This document shows positions 54,461 through 62,701 of a DNA stretch of 64,000 bases, in pieces. The DNA is taken from assembly GCA_013141115.1 (NCBI GenBank), contig JABFRP010000005.1:248001-312000 (forward strand), read 5' to 3'. The translations under genes and the position numbers were made by a program. How positions within the stretch are numbered: position 1 is the first letter of the stretch; the number at the start of each line of letters is the position of its first letter. Under the pieces are notes generated by a model. It made no database searches. It worked only from the letters and a program-made list of their open reading frames with translations, and had not been told where the DNA came from. This DNA comes from Ferruginibacter sp. (GTDB taxonomy: Bacteria > Bacteroidota > Bacteroidia > Chitinophagales > Chitinophagaceae).

Positions 54461-55660
54461 ATGATATCAAACACTATTAATTTATATAAGAATGCATACA
54501 GCGGCTTAACCCGCCGTATGTGGTTGCTTGCTGCTGTCATGCTTATTAACAGGTGTGGCACTATGGTATTGCCATTTATGACGCTGTATTGCAATCATCT
54601 GGGGTACACAGCTACACAAGGTGGTTTGGCTGTGGCAATATATGGTGTCGGCTCTTTGTTTGGCGCATTTATTGGTGGCAGGTTAAGTGATAAACTGGGT
54701 TTTTATTATGTGCAATTTGCTGCATTATTAGGTGGCGGAATTATGTTTATTGTATTGGGGCAAATGGATTCTTATGTAAGCATTTGCATTTGTATATTTT
54801 TTGCAAGCTTTATCAACGAAGCATTTAGGCCTGCAAACTCCAGTGCTGTGGCACATTACAGTACGGTACAAAGCCGCACACAATCTTTTTCTTTAGTACG
54901 GCTGGCTATAAATTTGGGCTGGGGTGTAGGTAGTGCCTTAGCCGGTATATTGGCTTCTATAAGTTATGAGTTGTTGTTTTGGGTGGATGGTATTACCAAT
55001 ATTGTTGCAGGTTTTGTTTTGTTACTCATTTTGCCAAAGGTTAGTTTAGCACAACAACACAAAAGTCATCTGCCCAAGCCTGGTAAAGTAAGAGGGCCTT
55101 TTCAGGATAGAACATTTATGATATTCACAGGCTTTATGCTGCTGTTTGCCTTTTGTTTTTTTCAATTATTTACTACGGTGCCTTTGTATTTTAAAGAAGG
55201 ATTAAAACTGGATGAGTTTTGGATTGGTGTTATCATGTCGATGAATGGAATTGTAATTGCTTTGTTTGAAATGGTGATCGTATTTAAATTAGAAGGTACA
55301 AAGCCATATTTAAAATTGATGATGTACGGCACGCTGCTACTAGCCTTGTCTTATTGTATGTTGAATATTCCTTTGGCAAATGGTTTTGTACTTGCATCGG
55401 CAGTAATATTTATGGTAACCATTGCAGAAATAACTGGTATGCCATTTATGAATAGCTATTATATTGCCCGTACCACTACCGAAAACCGTGGGCAATACGC
55501 AGCAATATATACAATGGCATGGAGTGTGGCACAGGTAACCGGAAGTTTAAGCGGCACACAAATAGCCCATAGTTTGGGGTATAATTATTTATGGTGGATA
55601 TTGGGAGCAATATGTTTAATTACTGCCTTAGGGTTTAAATATCTTCACGCAAGAGATTGA
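54461..55660 (+). CDS. MFS transporter (drug/sugar efflux type)
   Basis: The 399-residue protein has 12 predicted helices and the MFS motif A in loop 2-3 (GAFIGGRLSDKLGFYYVQ) with a partial repeat around the middle loop. RSLVRLAINLGWGVGSALAGI lies in helix 4-5 (motif C-like Gly pattern), and TTENRGQYAAIYTMAWSVAQ marks the helix 10-11 region. It is probably a drug/metabolite exporter of the DHA type; the substrate is unknown. The start is unusually close to a possible -7 box and inverted repeat. Confidence 0.9.
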   Translation: MISNTINLYKNAYSGLTRRMWLLAAVMLINRCGTMVLPFMTLYCNHLGYTATQGGLAVAIYGVGSLFGAFIGGRLSDKLGFYYVQFAALLGGGIMFIVLGQMDSYVSICICIFFASFINEAFRPANSSAVAHYSTVQSRTQSFSLVRLAINLGWGVGSALAGILASISYELLFWVDGITNIVAGFVLLLILPKVSLAQQHKSHLPKPGKVRGPFQDRTFMIFTGFMLLFAFCFFQLFTTVPLYFKEGLKLDEFWIGVIMSMNGIVIALFEMVIVFKLEGTKPYLKLMMYGTLLLALSYCMLNIPLANGFVLASAVIFMVTIAEITGMPFMNSYYIARTTTENRGQYAAIYTMAWSVAQVTGSLSGTQIAHSLGYNYLWWILGAICLITALGFKYLHARD

Positions 55661-55700
55661 CAAAAGAAAGCCTTCCATTTTCAGGAAGGCTTTCTTTTGT
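55660..55700. terminator. Bidirectional terminator between the MFS and DUF6263-like genes
   Basis: A 17-bp perfect stem (ACAAAAGAAAGCCTTCC, 55660-55676, with 55684-55700) has T-rich ends on both strands and starts at the last base of the MFS gene. Confidence 0.9.
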
Positions 55701-55715
55701 AATATATAAACTAAG

Positions 55716-56564
55716 TTATTCTGTTGTTGTAACTGTTGTAGCAGTGCCCGTCATAGGAATACTTTGTCCCATTACATCAATGGTACCGTTTATTTTTTTT
55801 GTACTGTTAATGCTGATAACTAAGCCGGTGGTAAAATCTACTTTTCTTACCTCTGTAATTTCGTTGGCCATATTTATGGTCATATCCATGCCCATGGTAT
55901 TTACAGTACTATTATTGGTTTCTTTTGAAGCAACTTTAATAACAGCAATATTTGCCAGTGAGGAATCCCAGGTATAGTTAGATATTACTTTTGTTGTACC
56001 TGTTACTGTGCTATCTGTCCATATATCACCAGGCTTTTTTCCGGCAGGAATAAGCATAAAATATGCTGCAGTGGTAATTTCTTCTGCACCGCCTCCCATC
56101 ATTTGTTTCATCATGTCACCCATCATATCTTTTTCTTCGGCCGATTTTTCCGGGCTTGCACTTGCTGCAGGCCTGCACTTTCCATCGGTAGATAGAATTA
56201 ACGGCTTTGCTACATTAATGTCTTTTCCAACATCCTTCATGTCTCCATCCATATCGTTTTTATTATTGCTGTCAAAGACTTTATCCTGCCCCATGGCCGA
56301 CATATTCATTTTTACATGAGTAGTTACAGCATCCAGGTTATATTCCGTAGTGGTAATATCTTTTACCGTAATGTTTCTGCTGGTGGCAATGTCCATCAAT
56401 ATTTCCATTGATTGGCCCATCATCTCCTGGTTAATGGTACTGTTAACTTTCGTTATAAATTTTAATTGCTGGTTTTTAGCCAACACAATCTTATCGGTTG
56501 GGCTTTGAGCCTGCACAGTAAAACTTGCAGCAAAAAATAGTAAAAGTGTAGCTGTTTTTTTCAT
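55716..56564 (-). CDS. Exported DUF6263-like protein
   Basis: The 282-residue product has a signal peptide (about 1-19, ending TVQAQ). The mature part is rich in Met, Asp, Lys and beta strands with no catalytic motif: KNQQLKFITKVNSTINQEMMGQ, TTTEYNLDAVTTHVKMNMSAMGQ and a C-terminal run of beta strands with GMDMTINMANEITEVRKVDFTTGL. This resembles the DUF6263 family of exported Bacteroidota proteins of unknown function. A Met-rich stretch (MMGDMMKQMMGG, about 145-160) might bind metal, though this is speculation. Confidence 0.7.
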   Translation of the reverse strand: MKKTATLLLFFAASFTVQAQSPTDKIVLAKNQQLKFITKVNSTINQEMMGQSMEILMDIATSRNITVKDITTTEYNLDAVTTHVKMNMSAMGQDKVFDSNNKNDMDGDMKDVGKDINVAKPLILSTDGKCRPAASASPEKSAEEKDMMGDMMKQMMGGGAEEITTAAYFMLIPAGKKPGDIWTDSTVTGTTKVISNYTWDSSLANIAVIKVASKETNNSTVNTMGMDMTINMANEITEVRKVDFTTGLVISINSTKKINGTIDVMGQSIPMTGTATTVTTTE

Positions 56565-56663
56565 GGTGTTTTTTTTGATTTACCGGTGCAAATGTAAAGC
56601 CAATTATAATACACTGATATTTTTGTTACAACAGTTTAACAAAAAAAAATCTTTTAAAACTAA

Positions 56664-56700
56664 AGGCAAAAAATAAGGGCTGTACTAAAAGTACAGCCCT
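56664..56700 (-). terminator. Intrinsic terminator for the cold-shock gene
   Basis: On the minus strand AGGGCTGTACT (56700-56690) pairs with 56686-56676 around a TTT loop, followed by TTATTTTTTG. It lies 24 bases beyond the cold-shock stop. Confidence 0.88.
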
Positions 56701-56723
56701 GAAAGGTTTTTAAAAGTGAGGTA

Positions 56724-56927
56724 TTATCCTACAACTTCCACATTAACTGCGTTCATTCCTTTTTTGCCTTCTTGCAAATCAAACTCAACGCTGTCGCCTT
56801 CTTTAATATTTTGGCTTTTTAATCCACTTACGTGAACAAAAGTTTCTTTGTTAGAGTCGTTGTGTTTGATAAAACCGAATCCTTTTTCAGTATTGAAAAA
56901 CTTTACGGTACCTTGTTGTTTGTCCAT
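56724..56927 (-). CDS. Cold-shock domain protein
   Basis: The 67-residue protein is a single OB-fold cold-shock domain: GTVKFFNTEKGFGFIKHND (RNP1 KGFGFI) and ETFVHVSGL (RNP2 FVHVS), then GDSVEFDLQEGKKGMNAVNVEVV. Such proteins bind RNA or single-stranded DNA and melt RNA structure. The length is standard and the gene is alone between two terminators. Whether it is cold-induced cannot be told. Confidence 0.97.
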   Translation of the reverse strand: MDKQQGTVKFFNTEKGFGFIKHNDSNKETFVHVSGLKSQNIKEGDSVEFDLQEGKKGMNAVNVEVVG

Positions 56928-57133
56928 TTTAAATTGTATTGTATTATTTAATAAGGTGCAAATATAGCTTTTTAATATTTAAAGGTAAATTTTTTTTATA
57001 ATGCATTCCTAATTCGGGTAATTTGACTACTAATTAGTACGAAAATCATGTTTTTTTTAATAAGATGATAATACCTTTATCCCGATTTTAGGGATCAACC
57101 TATTACCATAACAGTCAACCCATTCAATATTAT

Positions 57134-58213
57134 ATGCAATTATTAAATACAGTAATTACAGGTACCGGCTGTTATATACCGGATCATGTTAAAACTAACC
57201 AGGAGTTTACTATACTTGATTTTTACGGAGAAGATCATAAAAAGATTGACACTGATCCTCAGGAAATTGTAGATAAATTCAAGCATATAACTGGCATTGA
57301 AGAGCGGCGCTATATTGATGGCAACATGGAATCATCTGATATGGCAGCCATTGCTGCAAAAAGGGCAATTGATGATGCTAAATGCGATCCTGAAACATTA
57401 GACCAGATTATAGTGGCGCATAATTTTGGCAATGTAGTTAAGCATACTATACAAACAGATGTGTTGCCTGCACTGGCATCAAGGGTAAAGCATGCTTTGC
57501 AAATAAAGAATCCAAATTGTGTGGCATATGATATTTTATTTGGCTGCCCCGGATGGGTGCAGGGCGTTATACAGGCCGATGCTTATTTTAAAGCAGGTAT
57601 TGCCAAAAAATGTTTGGTAGTAGGTACAGAAACTTTATCCAGAGTTATAGATATTTATGACCGTGACAGCATGATATTTTCTGATGGGGCAGGAGCTTGT
57701 GTAATGGAAGCTACCAATGCGGCTGAAACCAAAGCTGGTATTCTGGCATGTAGTGTTCAATCGCACTGTATGGAAGAGGTGGATTACCTGAATATGGGCA
57801 AATCAAACTTTCCGGATAGTGACCCACGTATACGGTATATAAAAATGAAAGGCAGAAAAGTGTATGAATACGCCATGAAGCATGTGCCGGTGGCTATGAA
57901 GGATTGTTTGGATAAAGCAGGAGTAGATATCAGCGAATTGAAGAAGGTATTTATACACCAGGCTAACGAAAAAATGGATGAAGGAATTATAAAAGCAATG
58001 TACAGGCTTTATGGCATTAAAACGGTGCCGGAAAATATAATGCCTATGAGCATTCATAAGTTGGGCAATAGCTCTGTAGCAACAATACCAACCTTATTTG
58101 ATTTGGTAAGAAAAGGACACATGCCCGAACAGCAATTAAACACAGGAGATATTATCTTATTTGCATCCGTTGGCGCAGGTATGAATATTAATGCAGTTTG
58201 CTACAGGGTGTAA
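57134..58213 (+). CDS. 3-oxoacyl-ACP synthase III-like (FabH/KAS III family) enzyme
   Basis: The 359-residue enzyme has the KAS III catalytic triad: Cys138 in LFGCPGWVQG, His275 in IHQAN and Asn312 in KLGNSSVATIP. TGTGCYIPDHVKTNQEF and GIEERRYIDGNMESSDMAA near the start are typical of the DarB/FabH-like branch; it is longer than E. coli FabH by about 40 residues, with an insertion near 105-125. Members condense acyl-CoA with malonyl-ACP or make polyketide/dialkylresorcinol-type products. The lack of other fab genes nearby suggests a special role. Confidence 0.92.
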   Translation: MQLLNTVITGTGCYIPDHVKTNQEFTILDFYGEDHKKIDTDPQEIVDKFKHITGIEERRYIDGNMESSDMAAIAAKRAIDDAKCDPETLDQIIVAHNFGNVVKHTIQTDVLPALASRVKHALQIKNPNCVAYDILFGCPGWVQGVIQADAYFKAGIAKKCLVVGTETLSRVIDIYDRDSMIFSDGAGACVMEATNAAETKAGILACSVQSHCMEEVDYLNMGKSNFPDSDPRIRYIKMKGRKVYEYAMKHVPVAMKDCLDKAGVDISELKKVFIHQANEKMDEGIIKAMYRLYGIKTVPENIMPMSIHKLGNSSVATIPTLFDLVRKGHMPEQQLNTGDIILFASVGAGMNINAVCYRV

Positions 58214-58287
58214 ATAAGGGCATTTTACTCCTTAAATAAAAGTGATAAGTGTTTGATTATTAGCATAATAAAAACTACAAGGCAAAT

Positions 58288-58310
58288 AAATGAGGCCAAA
58301 AGCCTCATTT
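58288..58310 (+). terminator. Hairpin after the KAS III-like gene
   Basis: AAATGAGGC (58288-58296) pairs perfectly with GCCTCATTT (58302-58310). The T tract is only the last three bases of the stem, so termination is plausible but not certain; it also sits at the upstream edge of the next promoter. Confidence 0.45.
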
Positions 58311-58314
58311 AGCC

Positions 58315-58322
58315 TACATTTG
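58315..58322 (+). promoter_or_regulatory. Putative -7 promoter element TACATTTG
   Basis: TACATTTG fits TAnnTTTG, 14 bases before the ATG at 58337. No clear TTTG is found at the -33 position. Confidence 0.4.
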
Positions 58323-58336
58323 CAAGAAATTACAAT

Positions 58337-58606
58337 ATGAATAATGATCTCATTATTAAATTTTTAGAGCCTGCACACCTTGCAAAAAATGCTGTAAAAA
58401 TTGAATTTAAAAAGCGTAACACCATTGTTGGTGTGTTTGTAAAAACTAACGATTACGAAGATTTAAAGGCCAAAAATTTTTGGCGCATTGTTACCGAAGC
58501 CAGCATTCCAGAGTGGAAAAAAACTAATAATAACCAATTGTCTAAAATTTTCAGCGGCTCCGAATTTACCCGTTTAACACAGGCGAAAGAAAAAGTAGCT
58601 GTTTAA
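58337..58606 (+). CDS. Small conserved-looking cytoplasmic protein, function unknown
   Basis: The 89-residue protein has no signal or membrane segment. It reads like a compact alpha-beta fold: LIIKFLEPAHLAKNAVKIEFK, then TIVGVFVKTNDYEDLKAKNFWRIV and a basic C-terminal helix (TRLTQAKEKVAV). Its own promoter-like element and terminator support a real gene. I recognise no family with confidence. Confidence 0.75.
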   Translation: MNNDLIIKFLEPAHLAKNAVKIEFKKRNTIVGVFVKTNDYEDLKAKNFWRIVTEASIPEWKKTNNNQLSKIFSGSEFTRLTQAKEKVAV

Positions 58607-58618
58607 TTTGTCTTATTA

Positions 58619-58649
58619 AAATGCCCAATGTTAAGTTGGGCATTTTTTT
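58619..58649 (+). terminator. Intrinsic terminator after the 89-residue gene
   Basis: AAATGCCCAA (58619-58628) pairs with TTGGGCATTT (58636-58645), followed by a run of seven T ending at 58649. Confidence 0.9.
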
Positions 58650-58684
58650 GTCTGGGCAAAACGCTTGATTTTAATTGTATTTTT

Positions 58685-61123
58685 TTACCTGATCAATATA
58701 AACATACCCTTCTTTTGTACCAATGGTTGGTTAATAAACTGGTACCTGCAATGCCATACATAACCGCCGGGCAAAGGTTTTTGACTGTTATTAAAATTAC
58801 CATTCCAGCCCTGGTTAGGCGTATTGCTTTTAAATACCGGCTGGCCGTAGCGGTTGTAAATACTAAACTCATACAAAATAATTCTGCCACTTACGGTTGG
58901 CTTGTACACATCATTTAAGCCATCTTTATTTGGTGTAAAGGCATTGGGAAAATAAATATAATCTGGGCAATTTTTTATTGTAATTAAAACGGTATCACTC
59001 AATATACAGCCCGGCTCACGCTCGGCACTAATACTGTATACAGTGGTTACAGTGGGGTATAATTTCCACAGGTTATTGGTTAACAAACTTGCTGTGTTTG
59101 GCTGCCAGGTAAAATTGTACAATGGTGCAGGCAAATTAAATACCGCCGTATCATTAAGGCAAAGCCCTGGCGGATAATCTACATTTAATGCCACATCCAA
59201 CGGAGTAACTGTAATAGTATCTTTAAACACGTTACCACAGCTATCGGTAGCAGTTATAATGTAGTTTCCGGTTTGTGCAATAACCAAACTATCGGCTGTG
59301 CTGCCATCCTGCCATTGGTAATTAGTAAAGCCTGCGCCTGCATAAAGGGTGATTGTTTTGCCGGGGCACAGCATAGTATCTTTACCTAAACTAACAGCAG
59401 TTTTGGGTGCATAAACTTCTATAGCCATACTGTCGGTTAAGCTACAACCACCAAAGCCCACTTTTATACTACCCCGGTAAGCTTGTAAATATTTTACCTG
59501 CAAAGTGGTATCTGTTTGGCTAATTATTTTTATAGCTGTAGTATCTACCTGCCAGTTGGTTTTGCGCCTGCATAAAGGGTTGCGTATTATTTTAAAGCTA
59601 TCTAAGGGATTGCTGAGACAGTGATAGGGAGTGCCGAAGAGTTTTATGGTATCGCAGATGCTGATTTGTTTACATACTTCCTCTTTAGGTAATGATAAAT
59701 CGATTGGGGGATAGCCTGGCACCTGATCAGTAACACTTAAAAGGGTGCTGCCGTTTTGCTCAATAAGAGGATTGGTTACGGGAAATGCAAAAACTGGCAC
59801 TTTGCTAAAAATACTTGTATCATTACCAAGACATGGACTAATACCACTATAAAAAGGAGAGTTATCATACAAGTACAAATAATCCTGCGCCAAATTAGTA
59901 AAGGTTGAAAGTTGAAAATTGAGTAACCCGTTTTTTTTATAAGATAGGTCAACTTTAAAGTTTCTATGCGGAAAGCCCAAATTGGTTAAGCTGATTTTTT
60001 TTTGAGCGATAAGTTCAATATTATTACTAATAGAAACATAGGCAAAACTATCAGGGGGGAAAACGTTTTGTGATGGATAAGTTATGGTAATTATATTGGT
60101 TTTACTAATATTGACTTTTTCTGTGCTTAGCAAAGGGACTGAATTTGAGTACGCAGCAACTTTTAAAATATTAAAATTACTATCAAGTAAAACAAATTTA
60201 TGTTTATGAATGCCAAAGCCCAAATCTTCAAAAAAAAGCAAAATTTGGTTGCTTGCGGTATCATAATTAATCTTTTGCAACTTAGCCCTGTTGGGTATAG
60301 TTGCCGCCGTATTATCATACAGCATAAACGATTTTTGATCTATTATGCTACCATTTACTTTGCTAAATTTTACTAATTGTGTTCCTAATCTTGCTGCAGG
60401 GTCGTTAATATCATCTGCATTATAAAAAAATGGAATAGCGACTACAACAGTATTGTCGGTAAGTGGTTCTATAAATTCACCATTGCTATGGTATTTAAAA
60501 ACCGTATTATGGCTGTACTTTTTGTTCCATTTAATACTACCCAAACTATCTAAAGCCATTACTGTAGTATTAAAATCGTCTGCAAAATGCCCGGTACAAA
60601 ATAAATCGCCATTTTTACCGGCTCGTGGTTCTGAAATTCCCCCGCTTATAGTCGGGTTTAAAGCATGTTTAAATATTTTACTCCATTTAAGATTGCCGGC
60701 ACTGTCAGTTTTTGTAATGATTAAAGAATTTGAATTTGGGTTAGGTTCATTTCGAAAGAGAGATGCATATGTTAAACTTGCGCCTTCATCTATATCGAGT
60801 AAAGCACCTCCGTTAAAGGGATTAAAAACATCTGTTTTAAAATTTTTATACCATACCAATTTATTATTGGCATTAAATTTAATAATGCTCCAATAATTAG
60901 GATTGGAATTAAATGAAGTACGACCACTAAAATAAACGTTGTCGCTTTCATCTACTTGAGGGGCATAATTAGCTAGGCTATTAGTAGCATTATCGGCTCT
61001 AAAATAAGAAGGATAAAATTTGTTAAAACTAATAGAGTCTAAACAGCCTTTACTTTGAGCATTAGTAAATTTTGATAATACTAATACTGAAATTAATAAT
61101 ATTGATATTTTATTACAATTCAT
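58685..61123 (-). CDS. Large exported protein with C-terminal CHU_C (gliding/T9SS-type) domain
   Basis: The 812-residue protein has a signal peptide (about 1-22, ending TNAQ), a long beta-rich N-terminal part (about 30-470) with beta-propeller-like repeats (LVWYKNFK, LKWSKIFKH, SIKWNKKYSH), a middle with PKD/Ig-like blocks (about 560-640: TLYAGAGFTNYQWQDGSTAD, GNYIITATDSCGN) and a C-terminal CHU_C domain (about 720-812: YFPNAFTPNKDGLNDVYKP, FSIYNRYGQPVF, PGGYVWHCRYQ). CHU_C domains direct secretion by the type IX system in gliding Bacteroidota. The role is probably a surface adhesin or matrix protein. Confidence 0.9.
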   Translation of the reverse strand: MNCNKISILLISVLVLSKFTNAQSKGCLDSISFNKFYPSYFRADNATNSLANYAPQVDESDNVYFSGRTSFNSNPNYWSIIKFNANNKLVWYKNFKTDVFNPFNGGALLDIDEGASLTYASLFRNEPNPNSNSLIITKTDSAGNLKWSKIFKHALNPTISGGISEPRAGKNGDLFCTGHFADDFNTTVMALDSLGSIKWNKKYSHNTVFKYHSNGEFIEPLTDNTVVVAIPFFYNADDINDPAARLGTQLVKFSKVNGSIIDQKSFMLYDNTAATIPNRAKLQKINYDTASNQILLFFEDLGFGIHKHKFVLLDSNFNILKVAAYSNSVPLLSTEKVNISKTNIITITYPSQNVFPPDSFAYVSISNNIELIAQKKISLTNLGFPHRNFKVDLSYKKNGLLNFQLSTFTNLAQDYLYLYDNSPFYSGISPCLGNDTSIFSKVPVFAFPVTNPLIEQNGSTLLSVTDQVPGYPPIDLSLPKEEVCKQISICDTIKLFGTPYHCLSNPLDSFKIIRNPLCRRKTNWQVDTTAIKIISQTDTTLQVKYLQAYRGSIKVGFGGCSLTDSMAIEVYAPKTAVSLGKDTMLCPGKTITLYAGAGFTNYQWQDGSTADSLVIAQTGNYIITATDSCGNVFKDTITVTPLDVALNVDYPPGLCLNDTAVFNLPAPLYNFTWQPNTASLLTNNLWKLYPTVTTVYSISAEREPGCILSDTVLITIKNCPDYIYFPNAFTPNKDGLNDVYKPTVSGRIILYEFSIYNRYGQPVFKSNTPNQGWNGNFNNSQKPLPGGYVWHCRYQFINQPLVQKKGMFILIR

Positions 61124-61127
61124 ATAG

Positions 61128-61160
61128 AAAATACCTACAGGCTATTAAAGCCTGTAGGTA
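61128..61160 (-). terminator. Intrinsic terminator between the unknown lipoprotein and the CHU_C gene
   Basis: A 12-bp perfect stem (TACCTACAGGCT, minus 61160-61149, pairing with 61143-61132) is followed by TTTT on the minus strand. It separates the transcripts of the two minus-strand genes. Confidence 0.8.
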
Positions 61161-61173
61161 AAAGTTAGGTTTA

Positions 61174-62331
61174 CTAATTGATTACTGTATTTGGGTAATA
61201 CTCATAAGTATAACTGGCATATAGCTCCCCCGGGGAATTTATTGAAAATGGACCAATATTTCTGCATGCATTATTGAGAAGAGGAATTGTCAACGGGTTT
61301 GGAGGAGTACCATTGTACTTCCAATTCCTATACCTGATAACTACATTGTAAGTACCAATTGGTAAAACAGGGGTATTAATAAAGTCATTATATCTTATGT
61401 AACCTGAACTATAAATTGGATTTGAAGTAGGGGCCGTTGGGATTGTAAATACGCTCCAGCTAATTCCTCCATCCAGCGAGTAGTTTACCTCTTGTAAATC
61501 TGGTCTAATAAAAGAAGTATTGTAAGAACCGCAGCTGTTAAGAGGGTCATAACCTGATATCCCTATTTGATGGCCATTAAACACAAAGGGTTGTTGAAAG
61601 ATTGGTCTTTCATGCCTGTCACATGGGAGAAGCCCTGTATTAGCCGTAAAACCATAAGCACTTGCAGGTACTATCCATAATGCGTAAGAATCAGGACAAG
61701 TGCTTGCAAAAGATGCTGAAAGGCTTACTATGTTTCCAGTAGTATTTATGTATGATGTTGGTAGGACAGGCCCATATTGAAACTTAACGTTATAAATGTG
61801 GTTACCTGTGTTAATTGGATCAACTCCTAAATCTGTTACAATACCAGTTACATTTTCTTGAATGATCATATTATAGGAAGCATCTGTAATTCTAAAAGTG
61901 CCAATTGTTTCTACTCCCAAACTATTAATAGGTACTATTACGTGGTTCCAAGAAACCTCGTACTCCCATTGGATACGGTAGCCTGTGCCACCACTGCATT
62001 GAAATGCTCTTGTGTGTTGTATCAAGTTTGTATAAACGGGAAGGTCATAATTAGTGCACCCTCCTCGAAACGAATTAATAGAACTGGGTTTTACAAGGCT
62101 ACCATTTTTATCTCCCCAAGCAACAGTCATTGGTTTATTTACCGCAAATACTTCCTGTACACCGCCTGCCGCGGCTATTTTATTTGCTGCATTGGCTTTT
62201 GCTCTCTCAATTGTTTCCTTGTCATAAGTTATAGCACTATTATCTACTTTCTTACAGCCATAAATTGTAAATATAATTACAGCGGCCATAAGTACTACGG
62301 TTTGGGTTATCCCTTTTAAGGTTGTTTTCAT
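61174..62331 (-). CDS. Lipoprotein of unknown function
   Basis: The 385-residue protein has a lipoprotein signal ending IYGC (Cys26, followed by KKVDN). A short helical segment (about 35-60: KETIERAKANAANKIAAAGG) precedes a beta-rich region with many aromatic residues and Cys (CTNYDLPVYTNLIQHTRAFQCSG, TCPDSYALWIVPAS, NSCGSYNTSF). No catalytic motif or known family was recognised. The Cys and aromatic content suits an extracellular beta-sandwich. It lies upstream of the CHU_C gene on the same strand but a terminator separates them. Confidence 0.75.
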   Translation of the reverse strand: MKTTLKGITQTVVLMAAVIIFTIYGCKKVDNSAITYDKETIERAKANAANKIAAAGGVQEVFAVNKPMTVAWGDKNGSLVKPSSINSFRGGCTNYDLPVYTNLIQHTRAFQCSGGTGYRIQWEYEVSWNHVIVPINSLGVETIGTFRITDASYNMIIQENVTGIVTDLGVDPINTGNHIYNVKFQYGPVLPTSYINTTGNIVSLSASFASTCPDSYALWIVPASAYGFTANTGLLPCDRHERPIFQQPFVFNGHQIGISGYDPLNSCGSYNTSFIRPDLQEVNYSLDGGISWSVFTIPTAPTSNPIYSSGYIRYNDFINTPVLPIGTYNVVIRYRNWKYNGTPPNPLTIPLLNNACRNIGPFSINSPGELYASYTYEYYPNTVIN

Positions 62332-62701
62332 TAATTAATTTTTAGGTATGCTTTTAAAAGAATTCATTGTGTAGTAGATTTTAGCCTGAACAAGAATTCT
62401 TTTAGGGAGGCTCGTACTGTGCCTGCATTACCCAAAAACTATATTGTAAGTGGTGCTGTGTAAATATTGGTTTTACAGCATGTAGCAGTAGATTATTATG
62501 GGGGGGTAACAGTTGGTACATTGATTTTTTAAATCTTACAACAAAGTACAAAAATTAATTTTAAATACAATGTGTTGTGGATAAAATAATAGTATATCAA
62601 TATTTGTGTTATAGTTATGAGCAGGTTATTACGATAGGGGCAATAAAAAAGCTCAACGTTTTAAAGTTGAGCTTTTTAAATTTATTGACAGTTGCAATTA
62701 T
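62332..62701. other. 370-base intergenic region with an 11-bp inverted repeat and a G7 tract
   Basis: No gene is seen. TAAAAGAATTC (62355-62365) and GAATTCTTTTA (62394-62404) are exact inverted copies 28 bases apart, just upstream of the unknown lipoprotein gene on the minus strand. A run of seven G lies at 62500-62506. The gcvP terminator is at the far end. Confidence 0.5.
62645..62677. terminator. Terminator after gcvP
   Basis: AAAAAGCTCAAC (62646-62657) pairs perfectly with GTTGAGCTTTTT (62666-62677); on the minus strand it is followed by TTTTTTATTG. It is 24 bases beyond the gcvP stop. Confidence 0.88.

Noticed and set aside
62500..62506. G7 tract as a phase-variation switch
   Set aside because: It is in the middle of a 370-base gap, over 160 bases from either gene, and short for a switching tract.
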